The translations under genes and the position numbers were made by a program. Below the pieces are notes generated by a model, which was not told where the DNA came from, searched no databases, and saw only the letters and a program-made list of their open reading frames with translations. A DNA stretch of 50,732 bases. Origin: Treponema bryantii (GTDB lineage: Bacteria; Spirochaetota; Spirochaetia; Treponematales; Treponemataceae). The stretch spans positions 1 to 50,732 of the forward strand of contig SUWN01000013.1 in NCBI GenBank assembly GCA_015061465.1, in the 5' to 3' direction. Below are positions 1 to 9,710 of the stretch, piece by piece. The stretch's first letter is position 1; each line of letters starts with the position of its first letter.

Positions 1-1
1 A

Positions 2-901
2 GGTGGTGGTTCAACTCAGTTTGCAATGGTTGCTCAAAACCTTGGTATTAAAACTGGAAAAGCTGCTTACATTGAAACTGGTGTTTGGGCTAAAAAAGCT
101 GCTCAGGAAGCTGCAAAACTTGGTGTTGAAGTTACTACAATTGCTTCTTCAAAAGATAAAAATTATTCATATATTCCTAAAGTTGAAAAAATTGAAGGCG
201 ACTACGATTACGCTTACATTTGTTTGAACAACACAATTATGGGAACTCACTACGAATATCTTCCAGAAACTGGGGACATTCCATTGGTTGCTGATATTTC
301 TTCTTGTGTTTTAAGTGAACCTTTAGATGTTAGTAAATTTGGACTTTTGTTTGCTGGTGCTCAAAAGAACTTGGCTCCTGCAGGTGTTACTTTAGTAATT
401 ATTCGTGAAGATTTGATTACAGATACTCCACGCAAAGACACTCCAACTATGCTTATGTACAAAACTCACGCAGAAAATGACAGTATGTACAACACTCCTC
501 CTTGTTACACAATTTATGTTCTTGGAAAAGTGCTTCACTGGATTGAAAAAAATGGTGGTGCTGAAGGAATGCTCAAACGCAATCAAGAAAAAGCTGATTA
601 TCTTTACAACTATCTTGATAATTCTGATTTCTACCGTGCAACTGCAGAAAAAGGAAGCCGTTCTTTGATGAATGTTCCTTTCTTAACAAAATATTCTACT
701 GGTGCTACTGATGAAGAAAGCGTTGCTAAAGAAAAAGCAATTAATTCTAAGTTTGTAAAAGAAGCTGAAGCTGCTGGATTTATGAACTTAAAAGGACACC
801 GTTTGGTTGGTGGTATGCGTGCAAGTATTTACAATGCAATGAGCCTTGAAGGTGTAAAAGCATTGGTAGAATTCATGGAAAATTTTGCTAAAAACAACTA
901 A
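2..901 (+). CDS. serC: Phosphoserine aminotransferase, 5' end cut by window edge
   Basis: This enzyme is PLP-dependent and converts 3-phosphohydroxypyruvate plus glutamate to phosphoserine in serine biosynthesis (and acts in pyridoxal phosphate synthesis in some bacteria). The frame is open from base 2, giving 299 residues of a family that is usually about 360 long, so roughly 60 N-terminal residues lie outside the window. The visible start reads GGGSTQFAM, matching the family's phosphate-binding loop. The PLP-binding lysine is in FAGAQKNLAPAG, the classic SerC motif (AGAQKN). The C-terminal HRLVGGMRASIYNA is the family's conserved substrate-binding end. The gene stops 27 bp before serA, the next step back in the same pathway, so the two form an operon. 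Identification is firm. Confidence 0.95.
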   Translation, partial: GGGSTQFAMVAQNLGIKTGKAAYIETGVWAKKAAQEAAKLGVEVTTIASSKDKNYSYIPKVEKIEGDYDYAYICLNNTIMGTHYEYLPETGDIPLVADISSCVLSEPLDVSKFGLLFAGAQKNLAPAGVTLVIIREDLITDTPRKDTPTMLMYKTHAENDSMYNTPPCYTIYVLGKVLHWIEKNGGAEGMLKRNQEKADYLYNYLDNSDFYRATAEKGSRSLMNVPFLTKYSTGATDEESVAKEKAINSKFVKEAEAAGFMNLKGHRLVGGMRASIYNAMSLEGVKALVEFMENFAKNN

Positions 902-928
902 TAAATTTTATATTATTTGGAGAAAAAA

Positions 929-2110
929 ATGGAATTTAAAATTCAAACATTAAATAAAATTGCAAAATGTGGATTAAATCTTCTTGATAGAGATATTTAC
1001 GAAGTTGCTTCTGATATGAATAACCCTGATGCATATTTGGTTCGTTCTCAAGATATGCATTCTATGAATATTCCTGAATCTGTAAAAGCTGTTGCTCGTG
1101 CAGGAGCAGGAACAAACAATATTCCAATTCCTGAACTTACAGAAAAAGGTGTTGTTGTATTTAATACTCCTGGAGCAAATGCAAACGCCGTAAAAGAACT
1201 TGTTATGCTTTCTTTGCTTATTGCAAGCCGCCCTGTTGTTGCTGCAAATAAATGGGCAAATGAACTTGCTGGAAAAGGCGATGAAATTCCTGATTTGGCA
1301 GAAAAAGGAAAAAGCCAATTTGTTGGTCCTGAATTAAAAGGAAAAACTCTTGGTGTAATCGGACTTGGTGCAATTGGTGCTATGGTTGCAAACCTTGCAA
1401 TTAAATTTGGAATGGAAGTTATTGGTTACGACCCTTATCTTTCTGTAAATGCAGCTTGGAGCCTTGATCACAATGTAAAACACGCAGAAACTCTTGATAC
1501 TGTTTATGCAAAATCTGATTACATTACAATTCACGTTCCACAAACAAATGATACAAAAGGAATGATTAACGCTTCTACAATCAAAACAATGAAAGACGGC
1601 GTTAGAATTATCAACATTGCTCGTGGTGGACTTGTAAACAACGATGATATTCTTGCAGCTTTAGATAGTGGAAAAGTTGCAGCTCTTGTTACTGACTTTG
1701 CTGCTGAAGAATTACTTAATCATCCAAAAGTAATTTGTATGCCTCATCTTGGAGCTTCTACTCCTGAAGCTGAAGACAATTGTGCAATTATGGCTGCAAA
1801 ACAATTAAAAGATTTCTTAGAAAAAGGAAACATTGTAAACTCTGTAAACTTCCCAAAAACAGTTACAGACAATCCAATTCCTGTTGGTGGAACTCGTCTT
1901 TGTATCAGCCACAAAAATATTCCTGACACAATTTCTAAATTCACAACAATCATTGGTGAATCAAAACTTAATATTTCAAGTTTCTTAAACCAAGCTCGTG
2001 GTGATGTTGCTTACAATATCATTGACGTTGATGGAAAAGTAACTGACGAAATTATTGAAAAACTTAAAGCTTGTGATACTGTAAATAGAGTTAGAGCTAT
2101 TTTTGCATAA
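929..2110 (+). CDS. serA: D-3-phosphoglycerate dehydrogenase with ACT domain
   Basis: The enzyme oxidises 3-phosphoglycerate to 3-phosphohydroxypyruvate with NAD+, the first step of serine synthesis. The protein is 393 residues, the short SerA type: a substrate/NAD-binding dehydrogenase core and a C-terminal ACT domain (about residues 320-393) that usually binds serine for feedback inhibition. The Rossmann motif is VIGLGAIGAM. The catalytic arginine lies in NIARGGLVN, and the histidine in MPHLGASTPEAEDN. I place the start at the ATG at 929 and not at the in-frame TTG at 917, because TTTGGAG at 916-922 is a good ribosome-binding site for the ATG. It is co-transcribed with serC upstream and the peptidase that starts 5 bp downstream. 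Confidence 0.95.
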   Translation: MEFKIQTLNKIAKCGLNLLDRDIYEVASDMNNPDAYLVRSQDMHSMNIPESVKAVARAGAGTNNIPIPELTEKGVVVFNTPGANANAVKELVMLSLLIASRPVVAANKWANELAGKGDEIPDLAEKGKSQFVGPELKGKTLGVIGLGAIGAMVANLAIKFGMEVIGYDPYLSVNAAWSLDHNVKHAETLDTVYAKSDYITIHVPQTNDTKGMINASTIKTMKDGVRIINIARGGLVNNDDILAALDSGKVAALVTDFAAEELLNHPKVICMPHLGASTPEAEDNCAIMAAKQLKDFLEKGNIVNSVNFPKTVTDNPIPVGGTRLCISHKNIPDTISKFTTIIGESKLNISSFLNQARGDVAYNIIDVDGKVTDEIIEKLKACDTVNRVRAIFA

Positions 2111-2115
2111 TTTAT

Positions 2116-3267
2116 ATGAAAGAATTTTCTAAAGACGAAATAAAAAAATTTTATAAAGCAAGGGTCGCAAAAGTTGTAAATTATCTTAATGAAAACAAGA
2201 TTTCTTTAGCAGTTTTTATTGATAACGAAGAACATCGCGACCCTGCAATTCCTTATTTTACAGGCCATCCTAGTGATGCAATTTTGATTATTACTAGCGA
2301 TGGTTCTTCTGTTTTAATTCCTTGGGATGAAATTTTAGCAAAAAAAGTTGCTGTTTATTCTAAAATGGTTCCTTTTACTCGCTATAAATGTAATTCCATT
2401 GAAGCTACAAAATCTGTAATCAATATTCTTGCAAGCAAACTTGATATAAACAAAATCGCTTTGCCTCCGTATCTTACATACAACGATTATCTTAAATTCA
2501 TTGATGCCTTGAATAATTACTACGTTTATTGTAAAGAAAACGGAGTTCATCAATTTGTTGTCAATTTAAGAATGATTAAAGATGAATACGAAATTGAATG
2601 CACAAAAGAAGCCGCACGTATAGCAGATTTAATTATTGATAAAATTGAAGAACAAGTTATTTCTGGACAAATTAAAACAGAAATGGACGTTGCCCTTTTT
2701 ATTGAGCGCGAATGCAGAATTCACGGTTGCCAACGAACAGGTTTTGAAACTCTTGCAGCAGGACCAGAAAGAAGTTTTGCAATTCATGCTTTTCCCGGAT
2801 ACACTTCTGCATCTTGGCCGGATAACGGTTTGTCAATTTTAGATTTTGGTGTTGTTTACAATGGTTATACAAGCGACACAACTCTTACAATTGCAAAAGG
2901 TGAATTATCCGAAGGGCAAGAAAAGATTTTGTCGCTTGTTCAAAAAGCATACGATGAATGTTTACAACTTTACAAACCTGGTCTAAATATAAAAGATGCA
3001 GCAAGTAAAGCGGATGAAGTTTTTGCAAAAGCTAAGCAAAAAATGCCACATTCATTAGGACACGGAATCGGTCTTGAAATTCACGAAAGTCCAAGAGTTA
3101 GTACACGAGTAGATTCAAATGCAACTTTTAAAGAAGGGATGATTATTACTTTGGAACCGGGACTTTATGATGAAAAAGAAGGCGGATGTCGCTTAGAAAA
3201 CGATATTCTTATAACACAAGACGGAAACGAAGTAATTTCACATTCTCGCATTATAAGAATTTCATAA
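2116..3267 (+). CDS. M24 family metallopeptidase (Xaa-Pro aminopeptidase-like)
   Basis: This is a predicted cytoplasmic dinuclear-metal aminopeptidase that removes N-terminal residues preceding proline. The 383 residues comprise a creatinase/prolidase-type N-terminal domain (about 1-150) and a pita-bread catalytic domain. The metal ligands are visible in order: two aspartates in ILDFGVVYNGYTSDTT, the histidine in PHSLGHGIGLEIHE, the glutamate in ITLEPGLYD and the glutamate in CRLENDIL. The start is five bases after the serA stop and has no clear Shine-Dalgarno sequence, so translation is probably coupled to serA. The gene converges on the TPR gene with only 4 bp between stop codons. The exact peptide specificity cannot be read from sequence. 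Confidence 0.88.
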   Translation: MKEFSKDEIKKFYKARVAKVVNYLNENKISLAVFIDNEEHRDPAIPYFTGHPSDAILIITSDGSSVLIPWDEILAKKVAVYSKMVPFTRYKCNSIEATKSVINILASKLDINKIALPPYLTYNDYLKFIDALNNYYVYCKENGVHQFVVNLRMIKDEYEIECTKEAARIADLIIDKIEEQVISGQIKTEMDVALFIERECRIHGCQRTGFETLAAGPERSFAIHAFPGYTSASWPDNGLSILDFGVVYNGYTSDTTLTIAKGELSEGQEKILSLVQKAYDECLQLYKPGLNIKDAASKADEVFAKAKQKMPHSLGHGIGLEIHESPRVSTRVDSNATFKEGMIITLEPGLYDEKEGGCRLENDILITQDGNEVISHSRIIRIS

Positions 3268-3271
3268 ATTT

Positions 3272-5986
3272 TTAATCAAAGATTTGAGCAGAAAGGTTTT
3301 GCAATTCAATTTGTTCCAATACAGAATCTGCGTAAGTTTGCAAACCTTCTGCCAAACTCTTGTCTTCCAAATCTTCTGACAATTTTTTTGTATAATCTAT
3401 CAAATTAAATAAAACTTCATTTGTAACATTCATTTCTTCTTCCGAAGTTGTAGCAACGTATGAATCTGAAATAACACCAGATTTTAATAATGAATGAGCT
3501 GTTTTTAATAAACCAGGTTTTCCAGACATTTTTGCAATTACATATTCAATTTGTAATCTTACTTTACTAGTCAAAAATTCCTTTTTTATATCTTCTGGTA
3601 AGAATTCGCACAAATCAAGTAATTTTTTGAACAATTCCAATTCAGAAGTATACTGAAGTGCAAGCTCGTCATCTTCCAAGATTCGTTCAATTTTTGGTAA
3701 AAGGTATTGAACTGTTTGAACAAGATTTTCCGAAGAATCTTCATTAGGGATTTGCTCTGTTACAACTCCTTCCTCTGAAATATCATCTTCACACTTTTCT
3801 TCATTACCAAAATCTTCTTCTTTAACTTCTTCTTCAAAAATATCGTCGTTTTCTAAAATATCATTCAAAGACTCTTCTTCTTGTTCTTCTTGGTTTTTAG
3901 AAAGTTCAAGCTGGTCGTTTAATTGATTTTTTTGTTCTTCTAGAAGATTTTGTTGTTCTTCCGCAATTTTTTGTGCAATTTTTTGAGCATCAATTACACT
4001 TTCCATAACTTTATTTGCAGTATCAAGTGCACTTAATTGCAAATTTTCTGCTTCTTGCAATTTTTGTTCTGCTAATTGCAATTTATCATCAATTGATGCT
4101 TGATTTTGAGAAGACATTGTCTGATTTGGAACAGAAACTGGCTCGTTTTGAGGAACAAATTCCTTTTGATCAAGTAAGGCTGCTAAGTCATCCTCGTCTT
4201 CATTTGAATTTTCAGTTATTTCTTCTTCACAAGCTGGATTATCTCCCATCACATCAAAATCAAAATCATCGTTTTCATCTGACTCTGCGATTGCAGGAAC
4301 ATATCCTTCTAAACTTTCAGGTTTTTCATCGGCAGCCGAAAGCAATTCTTGTTCCGTAGACAAAGGCGCTTCTTCTTTATTTTCAAAAACGTCAATTTCT
4401 TCATCTGCAACATCTTTTAAATCTGGTGCAAAGAAATCGTCTTCTTCTTCAATTAATTCTTCCTTAAAAGGAATATTATCGCCCATTTTTTCAAAATCAA
4501 AAACTTCATTTTCATCAGAAAGAAGTTCAGAATTCAATTCTTCTTCTTTTATTTCTTCTTGAGGAGCCACAACTTCATCTTGAGGAATTTGATTTTGTGC
4601 AGCAATATTCAATCTTTTTTGCAAATTCTGAACTTGTTTTGAAGCAAGAACATTAGGTTTTTTAAGCGATTGACTTTTGTTATAAGTCTCAATTGCTTCA
4701 GGAAGTTTGTTTTGTGAAATATAAACTTTTGCCAAAGTGTTGTATCCATCAGGATTTTGAGCTTCTTTTTCAATAAAGTTTTTTGCCATTTCTTCAGCCT
4801 GCTGATCTTTTCCTTTTTGAATAAATCTTTCAGCCGCATTTAACATATGTTTGTTATATTTTTTATCTACTTTATTAATTCGTTCGTGAATTTGCTGTGA
4901 ACGTTCATCTTCATCAACACAAATATAATATTGTTCACACAAATCAAGAACTTGAACATCTTCATCGCCTGTCTCTTTATATAATTCTTTTAATGATTCA
5001 TGAGCTTTATCATATTCTCTTGCAGACAAAAGAACGTGAACATATTGCTTACGAACATCTTTATTTTCTGGTTCAATTTCAAGTGCCGAAATTACAGCTT
5101 CCAAAGATTCTTGAATTTTTTCACCTTTTTCTAATGCTTCTGCCAAACCAGACAAAATTTGAATATCATTATCATTATTTGAATAAGCTTTTTTAAATGC
5201 ATCTTCTGCTGACAAATAATCGTATTGGTCTAAAAAAATTTTACCCAACAAAGAAAGCAATTTGGAATCATTTGGATGAAGGTCAATTGCATGAGTAACT
5301 AAATCAGAAGCTTCTTTGGAACGCTGACATTTTACAAGCAATTCACTAAAATCTCTAATTGCATCAATCCAGCCCGGTTTTGTTTTGAGAGCGATTTCAA
5401 AACAACGGATTGCATCTGAATATAAATTTGCTTCTTTGTAACATCGAGCTAAGTTGTAATTTATAATTGGATGATTTTGGTCAATTTGAAGTCCGCGTTT
5501 AAAAGAATTAATTGATTTTTGATATTCTTTGCGTTCAAGATAAATTGATCCTAAATGATTATAAGCCAAAACATCAGTTGGATTTTCGCTAATTGCAATT
5601 TCAAAACAATCGATTGCATCATCGTATTGTTTCATTTCTTTGTATGTAAATCCAAGTGTGTAATTCAACATTGCGCCATTTTCACCTTCGTCTAGCGCTC
5701 TATTTAAAATAATTATGGAATCTTCGTAACGTTGCAATCGTCTATAAATTGCACCAAGACTAATCATTGCATCAACATCTTGTGAATGAAAGGTAATTAT
5801 TTGTTCAAAATATGGAATAGCTTTTTCATCTTCGCCATTTTTTACATGAATGTTACCAAGTTCTTTTAAGTAAACTAAATTATCAGGTTCATCTTTTAAT
5901 AAAGTTTTGTATAATTTTACAGCTAACGCAAAATCACGTGAAATAACAGCGGCTTGTGCTCTTGATAACAATAATCCTTTTTCCAT
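3272..5986 (-). CDS. Large TPR-repeat protein with acidic, coiled-coil C-terminal half
   Basis: The 904-residue protein has no signal peptide. Residues 1 to about 460 are consecutive tetratricopeptide repeats, with motifs such as AIPYFEQIITFHSQDVDAM, AIDCFEIAISENPTDVLAY and SINSFKRGLQIDQNHPI. About 480-650 is very rich in Glu and Asp. About 655-720 is a Glu/Gln/Lys-rich segment with strong coiled-coil character. The last 150 residues look helical and globular. TPR arrays bind other proteins, so a scaffold role is likely, but no specific partner can be named. An AAAAGGA ribosome-binding site precedes the ATG. It lies 44 bp downstream of the LamG/FN3 gene on the same strand and is probably in its operon. 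The acidic half contains the repeated stretches FDFEKMGDN and FDFDVMGDN, a sign of internal duplication. Confidence 0.8.
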   Translation of the reverse strand: MEKGLLLSRAQAAVISRDFALAVKLYKTLLKDEPDNLVYLKELGNIHVKNGEDEKAIPYFEQIITFHSQDVDAMISLGAIYRRLQRYEDSIIILNRALDEGENGAMLNYTLGFTYKEMKQYDDAIDCFEIAISENPTDVLAYNHLGSIYLERKEYQKSINSFKRGLQIDQNHPIINYNLARCYKEANLYSDAIRCFEIALKTKPGWIDAIRDFSELLVKCQRSKEASDLVTHAIDLHPNDSKLLSLLGKIFLDQYDYLSAEDAFKKAYSNNDNDIQILSGLAEALEKGEKIQESLEAVISALEIEPENKDVRKQYVHVLLSAREYDKAHESLKELYKETGDEDVQVLDLCEQYYICVDEDERSQQIHERINKVDKKYNKHMLNAAERFIQKGKDQQAEEMAKNFIEKEAQNPDGYNTLAKVYISQNKLPEAIETYNKSQSLKKPNVLASKQVQNLQKRLNIAAQNQIPQDEVVAPQEEIKEEELNSELLSDENEVFDFEKMGDNIPFKEELIEEEDDFFAPDLKDVADEEIDVFENKEEAPLSTEQELLSAADEKPESLEGYVPAIAESDENDDFDFDVMGDNPACEEEITENSNEDEDDLAALLDQKEFVPQNEPVSVPNQTMSSQNQASIDDKLQLAEQKLQEAENLQLSALDTANKVMESVIDAQKIAQKIAEEQQNLLEEQKNQLNDQLELSKNQEEQEEESLNDILENDDIFEEEVKEEDFGNEEKCEDDISEEGVVTEQIPNEDSSENLVQTVQYLLPKIERILEDDELALQYTSELELFKKLLDLCEFLPEDIKKEFLTSKVRLQIEYVIAKMSGKPGLLKTAHSLLKSGVISDSYVATTSEEEMNVTNEVLFNLIDYTKKLSEDLEDKSLAEGLQTYADSVLEQIELQNLSAQIFD

Positions 5987-6030
5987 ATAAAAATCCTTTT
6001 CTTATCCTTATATAATTACCCATTTATAAA

Positions 6031-7551
6031 TTATTGTCTAGATGCCAAAGGGCGTGCAAAAACTTCTTTTGATAAATCTCCGATTATTTCATCGTTTTTA
6101 CTAGACCAAGCTGCAACTGCAAAATAATAAATTTTTCCATTTTGAAGTCCTGTAAGTGTAAAAGAATTTACTTCACCTACATTTATTGGTGATTCACCTT
6201 CCAAAGCGATTCTTCCCAAATATTCACCAGGTCTGTTTCCATAAAAAATATAATATCCACCAGTTGTTTCATCCACAGAATAACTCCAATTTAGAGTTAC
6301 TTGTCCGTTTCCTGCAACTGCTTTTACATACATAGGAGGAAGTGGCAACGGTAATTCAGAATAATCAAGCGTAATTTGTGTTACAGATGGAGTTTTTTCA
6401 CCATTTCCATCTGGATACAAATCAACAGCAACTTGAAAATACAAACCACTTACATCATCAATTTGTTCATCACTTTCTACAGGCTTCCATTCAGGATAAT
6501 CTGCTGTCCAATTAAAATAATTATCTCCAGAACGCACATAAAAACGAACGTCTGTTTGTTCCGGTGTATTAAATTCAGCACGAAGAGAATTCAACGAAGA
6601 ACCTTTGGAAAGCATAATCGGTTTTGTTTCAAATCTGCCTCCGTCTGGAGAATACAACACACGATTTTTTAATCCAGCGTTTTCTGAAGATTGATAATCT
6701 GGAGCAGAATATGGACGACGCAAAATTCTTATATCATCGATTTTTCCTGTATAATCTGAACAAAAATCAACTTGTGAAGGCGTTCCTAAAATTGCTAAGA
6801 AAACTTCTCCGCTTTCGTCGCCAGTTGAAGTTACATACTGAATATCTTCTGTAATTCCATTTACCAAATATTCCAAAATTCCACTTTCGCAATCAAAAGA
6901 AATTGCATGATAAGACCACGAATCTGGAATCAAAATTGATTTTCCTGTGAGTTTTAATTCTGAAAGACCATTTTTACGTGTGTAATAATCAAAAATATTA
7001 GAAAAATTCCATTCTAAATGTCCATTATTCATAATTCCATTTAATAATTGATAAATTAATTTTCCTTCCACATTTTTTGCGGATTCCCAATTAAAAATCA
7101 CTTCGCCATTTTCTGAAACTGATGGACACAACCAAAATTCAATACAAAACGAACCAATTAATCCTTCGTTACCAAAAAGAGAATTTCTGTTCCCTAAAAG
7201 GCTCAAACCGCCAATATTGCGACTTAATCCTGCGGATTTTTCCATAATTGCGTTATCACAAATCTGTAATGAATTTGAAACAACTTTGTAATTCCCTTCC
7301 GAAACACAATTTTTGGAATCTTCAAAATCGATTATTAAATCTGTGTAATCATCTTTTTCAAATGAATTTGTTGCAAGTTCCAAACAGTCATAACCAAATC
7401 TTCCGCTACCGGTTGTAACGTTATATGTATATTCCAAATCTTTCCAACCATTTTTTCCGCCAAAAACAATTTCTTTTGCAAAAAATGAAGGAACACAAAA
7501 TGAAAAAAGACCTATAAAAATAACAAATTTTTTGATACAATTTCTAAACAT
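6031..7551 (-). CDS. Secreted LamG/concanavalin-like and fibronectin type III protein
   Basis: The 506-residue protein is predicted to be exported. Residues 1-25 form a hydrophobic signal peptide (KKFVIFIGLFSFCVPSFFA). About 80-290 resemble a laminin-G/concanavalin-A-like jelly-roll domain, including IGSFCIEFWLCPSVSENGEVI and a typical GKIDDIRILRRP end. About 405-500 form a fibronectin type III domain (PPMYVKAVAGNGQVTLNWS to YYFAVAAWSSKN). Such proteins usually sit in the periplasm or at the cell surface and bind glycans or proteins. The gene diverges from uvrC with only 3 bp between start codons, and no Shine-Dalgarno sequence is apparent before its ATG. The precise ligand is unknown. Confidence 0.75.
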   Translation of the reverse strand: MFRNCIKKFVIFIGLFSFCVPSFFAKEIVFGGKNGWKDLEYTYNVTTGSGRFGYDCLELATNSFEKDDYTDLIIDFEDSKNCVSEGNYKVVSNSLQICDNAIMEKSAGLSRNIGGLSLLGNRNSLFGNEGLIGSFCIEFWLCPSVSENGEVIFNWESAKNVEGKLIYQLLNGIMNNGHLEWNFSNIFDYYTRKNGLSELKLTGKSILIPDSWSYHAISFDCESGILEYLVNGITEDIQYVTSTGDESGEVFLAILGTPSQVDFCSDYTGKIDDIRILRRPYSAPDYQSSENAGLKNRVLYSPDGGRFETKPIMLSKGSSLNSLRAEFNTPEQTDVRFYVRSGDNYFNWTADYPEWKPVESDEQIDDVSGLYFQVAVDLYPDGNGEKTPSVTQITLDYSELPLPLPPMYVKAVAGNGQVTLNWSYSVDETTGGYYIFYGNRPGEYLGRIALEGESPINVGEVNSFTLTGLQNGKIYYFAVAAWSSKNDEIIGDLSKEVFARPLASRQ

Positions 7552-7554
7552 AAA

Positions 7555-9480
7555 ATGACAACCAAAACTACACGTGATTTGTTACACGAAACAGCTCTGA
7601 AAGCTCCTTTATCAAGTGGCGTTTATCTTTGGAGAAATCCAGAAAACACCGTAATTTATGTAGGGAAAGCTAAAAATCTCAAAAATCGACTTTCTTCATA
7701 TTTTTCTGGAAGAAAGGATGTTAAGACTCGTCTTTTAATTTCCCACGCCGCAAGCATTGAATACATCACAACAACAAACGAATACGAAGCTCTGTTGCTG
7801 GAAAACAATTTAATTAAAAAATACAACCCACGATATAACATCAACTTAAAAGATGGCAAATCTTATCCAGTTTTAAGAATTACGAACGAAGATTTTCCCC
7901 GCATTTTTAAAACCAGACGCATTTTACAAGACGGTTCCAAATATTTTGGTCCATATCCTGATGTAAATGCTCTCGACACCTTTATAGAAACAATTTTTAA
8001 GTTATATCCGGTACGTCGTTGCAGAACTTTTAGAAAAAGAGAAACGCCTTGTCTTTACTATCACATGAATCAATGTAAAGCGCCTTGTTGTAAAAAAATT
8101 TCTAAACAATCCTACAATGAATTTTTCGGCGAAATAACAACTCTACTTGAGGGAAAAGGCGAAGAAACAACTGCAAAACTTACAAAACAAATGAAAGATG
8201 CTGCAAAAGAATTAAACTTTGAAAAAGCCGCTCGATTACGTGACGGAATAAAAGCGTTGATGGTTTTACAAAATCAAAATGTCGTAGAAAGTTTTGATAG
8301 CGAAGATAGAGATTACATCGCTTACAACCGCGAAGGTGAATTAATCAGTTTTACAGTTCTAAAAATCCGGCAAGGAAAATTAATCGGTAGAAATAACTTT
8401 AGATGTACGAGTTTGAACGAAGACGAAGAACTTTTGGGTGAATTTATGAACGCGTATTACACAGATTCTACCCATATTCCTCCATATATTTACGTTCCAA
8501 CACAAAATGGACTTGAAATCGTTTCAAAATGGCTTGAAGAAACTTTTGATTCATCCTCACAAATTATTTTAGTTGATGATTCAATTCCAAATGCAGCTCG
8601 TCACAAAGCCGCAATGAATATGGCTTTTCAAAATGCAAGAGAAGATATTATTCGTCGTTTAAGAGAACGTGGTGACACTCCAGCTTTAGAAGAATTAAAA
8701 ACACTTTTAGATTTAGACAATTTGCCTTTGCGTATAGAAGGATTTGATATTGCACACATCGGTGGAAAATTTCCAGTTGCATCATTAATCAGTTTTTATA
8801 ATGGAAATCCAGATAAGAAAAACTACAGATATTTTAGATTAAAAACAACTGACGGAATTATCGACGATTTTGCCAGTATGAAAGAAGCCGTAAGCCGCCG
8901 TTATACACGTTTATTGAACGAACAGCAAGATTTGCCCGATTTGATTTTAATAGACGGAGGAATTGGACAAGTAAACGCCGCAGAAGGAATTTTGCAATCT
9001 TTGGATTTGGATATTCCGATAATCGGTCTTGCAGAAAAAAATGAAGAAATTTATTTACCGGGGAACAGTACGCCACTTATTTTGCCACGAAGAAGCGACG
9101 CCTTACGATTACTTCAAAGAGTCCGTGATGAAACCCACCGATTTGCAACAAGTAAAAACCAAAAATTGCGTACAAAAGAAAATACACAAAGTCCTCTTTT
9201 ACAAATTCCAAACATTGGAGAAAAACGAGCATTACTTTTACAAAAAGAATTTACAACTCTAGAAAATTTATGTAACCAAGAAGAAAGCAAAGTTGCACAA
9301 CTTTTGCACATCAAAGCAGACGAAGCAACTGATATTTTATTAAATGCAAAAAATCTTTTAGAAAAACAAAATCAGCAAAAAGAAATACAAAAACTTTCTT
9401 TAGGACAAGCGGGAACTACAAAAGAAAAAGCGGCGGAGTCTCAAATTATTTCAAATCTAGCAGATTTAGCATTAGAATAA
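7555..9480 (+). CDS. uvrC: Excinuclease ABC subunit C
   Basis: UvrC makes the dual incision of nucleotide excision repair together with UvrB. The 641 residues show an N-terminal GIY-YIG nuclease domain (SGVYLW near residue 20, VIYVGKAKNLKNR near 40), a UVR motif that contacts UvrB (about 200-235, KELNFEKAARLRDGI), the RNase-H-like second nuclease domain (IEGFDIAHIGGKFPVASLI, near 395) and a C-terminal helix-hairpin-helix (IPNIGEKRALLLQKEF, near 550). The start ATG is only 3 bp from the divergent gene's start. A possible -10 (TACAAT, 7536-7541) would leave a leader of only a few bases, and no Shine-Dalgarno is visible. Confidence 0.97.
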   Translation: MTTKTTRDLLHETALKAPLSSGVYLWRNPENTVIYVGKAKNLKNRLSSYFSGRKDVKTRLLISHAASIEYITTTNEYEALLLENNLIKKYNPRYNINLKDGKSYPVLRITNEDFPRIFKTRRILQDGSKYFGPYPDVNALDTFIETIFKLYPVRRCRTFRKRETPCLYYHMNQCKAPCCKKISKQSYNEFFGEITTLLEGKGEETTAKLTKQMKDAAKELNFEKAARLRDGIKALMVLQNQNVVESFDSEDRDYIAYNREGELISFTVLKIRQGKLIGRNNFRCTSLNEDEELLGEFMNAYYTDSTHIPPYIYVPTQNGLEIVSKWLEETFDSSSQIILVDDSIPNAARHKAAMNMAFQNAREDIIRRLRERGDTPALEELKTLLDLDNLPLRIEGFDIAHIGGKFPVASLISFYNGNPDKKNYRYFRLKTTDGIIDDFASMKEAVSRRYTRLLNEQQDLPDLILIDGGIGQVNAAEGILQSLDLDIPIIGLAEKNEEIYLPGNSTPLILPRRSDALRLLQRVRDETHRFATSKNQKLRTKENTQSPLLQIPNIGEKRALLLQKEFTTLENLCNQEESKVAQLLHIKADEATDILLNAKNLLEKQNQQKEIQKLSLGQAGTTKEKAAESQIISNLADLALE

Positions 9481-9589
9481 AAGTACGATTAAATTAAACA
9501 TATAAGAAAAAACATCGAGCGAAAAAGGCTCCCGTGAATAACCGTACTTATGCTCCGCTATTTCGACCTCGCGCTTCGCTTGCAGGCAT

Positions 9590-9626
9590 TTTGCGAATAA
9601 TTTTATCGGTCGAAGACCTTCGCAAA
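9590..9626. repeat. Branched hairpin
   Basis: TTTGCGAA (9590-9597) pairs with TTCGCAAA (9619-9626). Immediately inside the right arm a second stem, GGTC (9608-9611) with GACC (9615-9618), closes a GAA loop. It ends one base before the shared 27-bp box that starts at 9628. Confidence 0.6.
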
Positions 9627-9627
9627 G

Positions 9628-9654
9628 CACGAACATTCACTCCGCCTTTTTCAG
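9628..9654 (+). repeat. 27-bp box, identical to 42080-42106
   Basis: A 27-bp sequence beginning CACGAACATTCACTCCG and ending TTTTTCAG recurs without mismatch at 42080-42106 in the same orientation. In both places it lies beside a copy of the 214-bp dispersed element, although that element is inverted between the two loci. Confidence 0.85.
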
Positions 9655-9710
9655 ACGAATTTTTTATATGTTTAGTTTATCGAATTTACCCGGAATTTTT
9701 AAATGAATTT

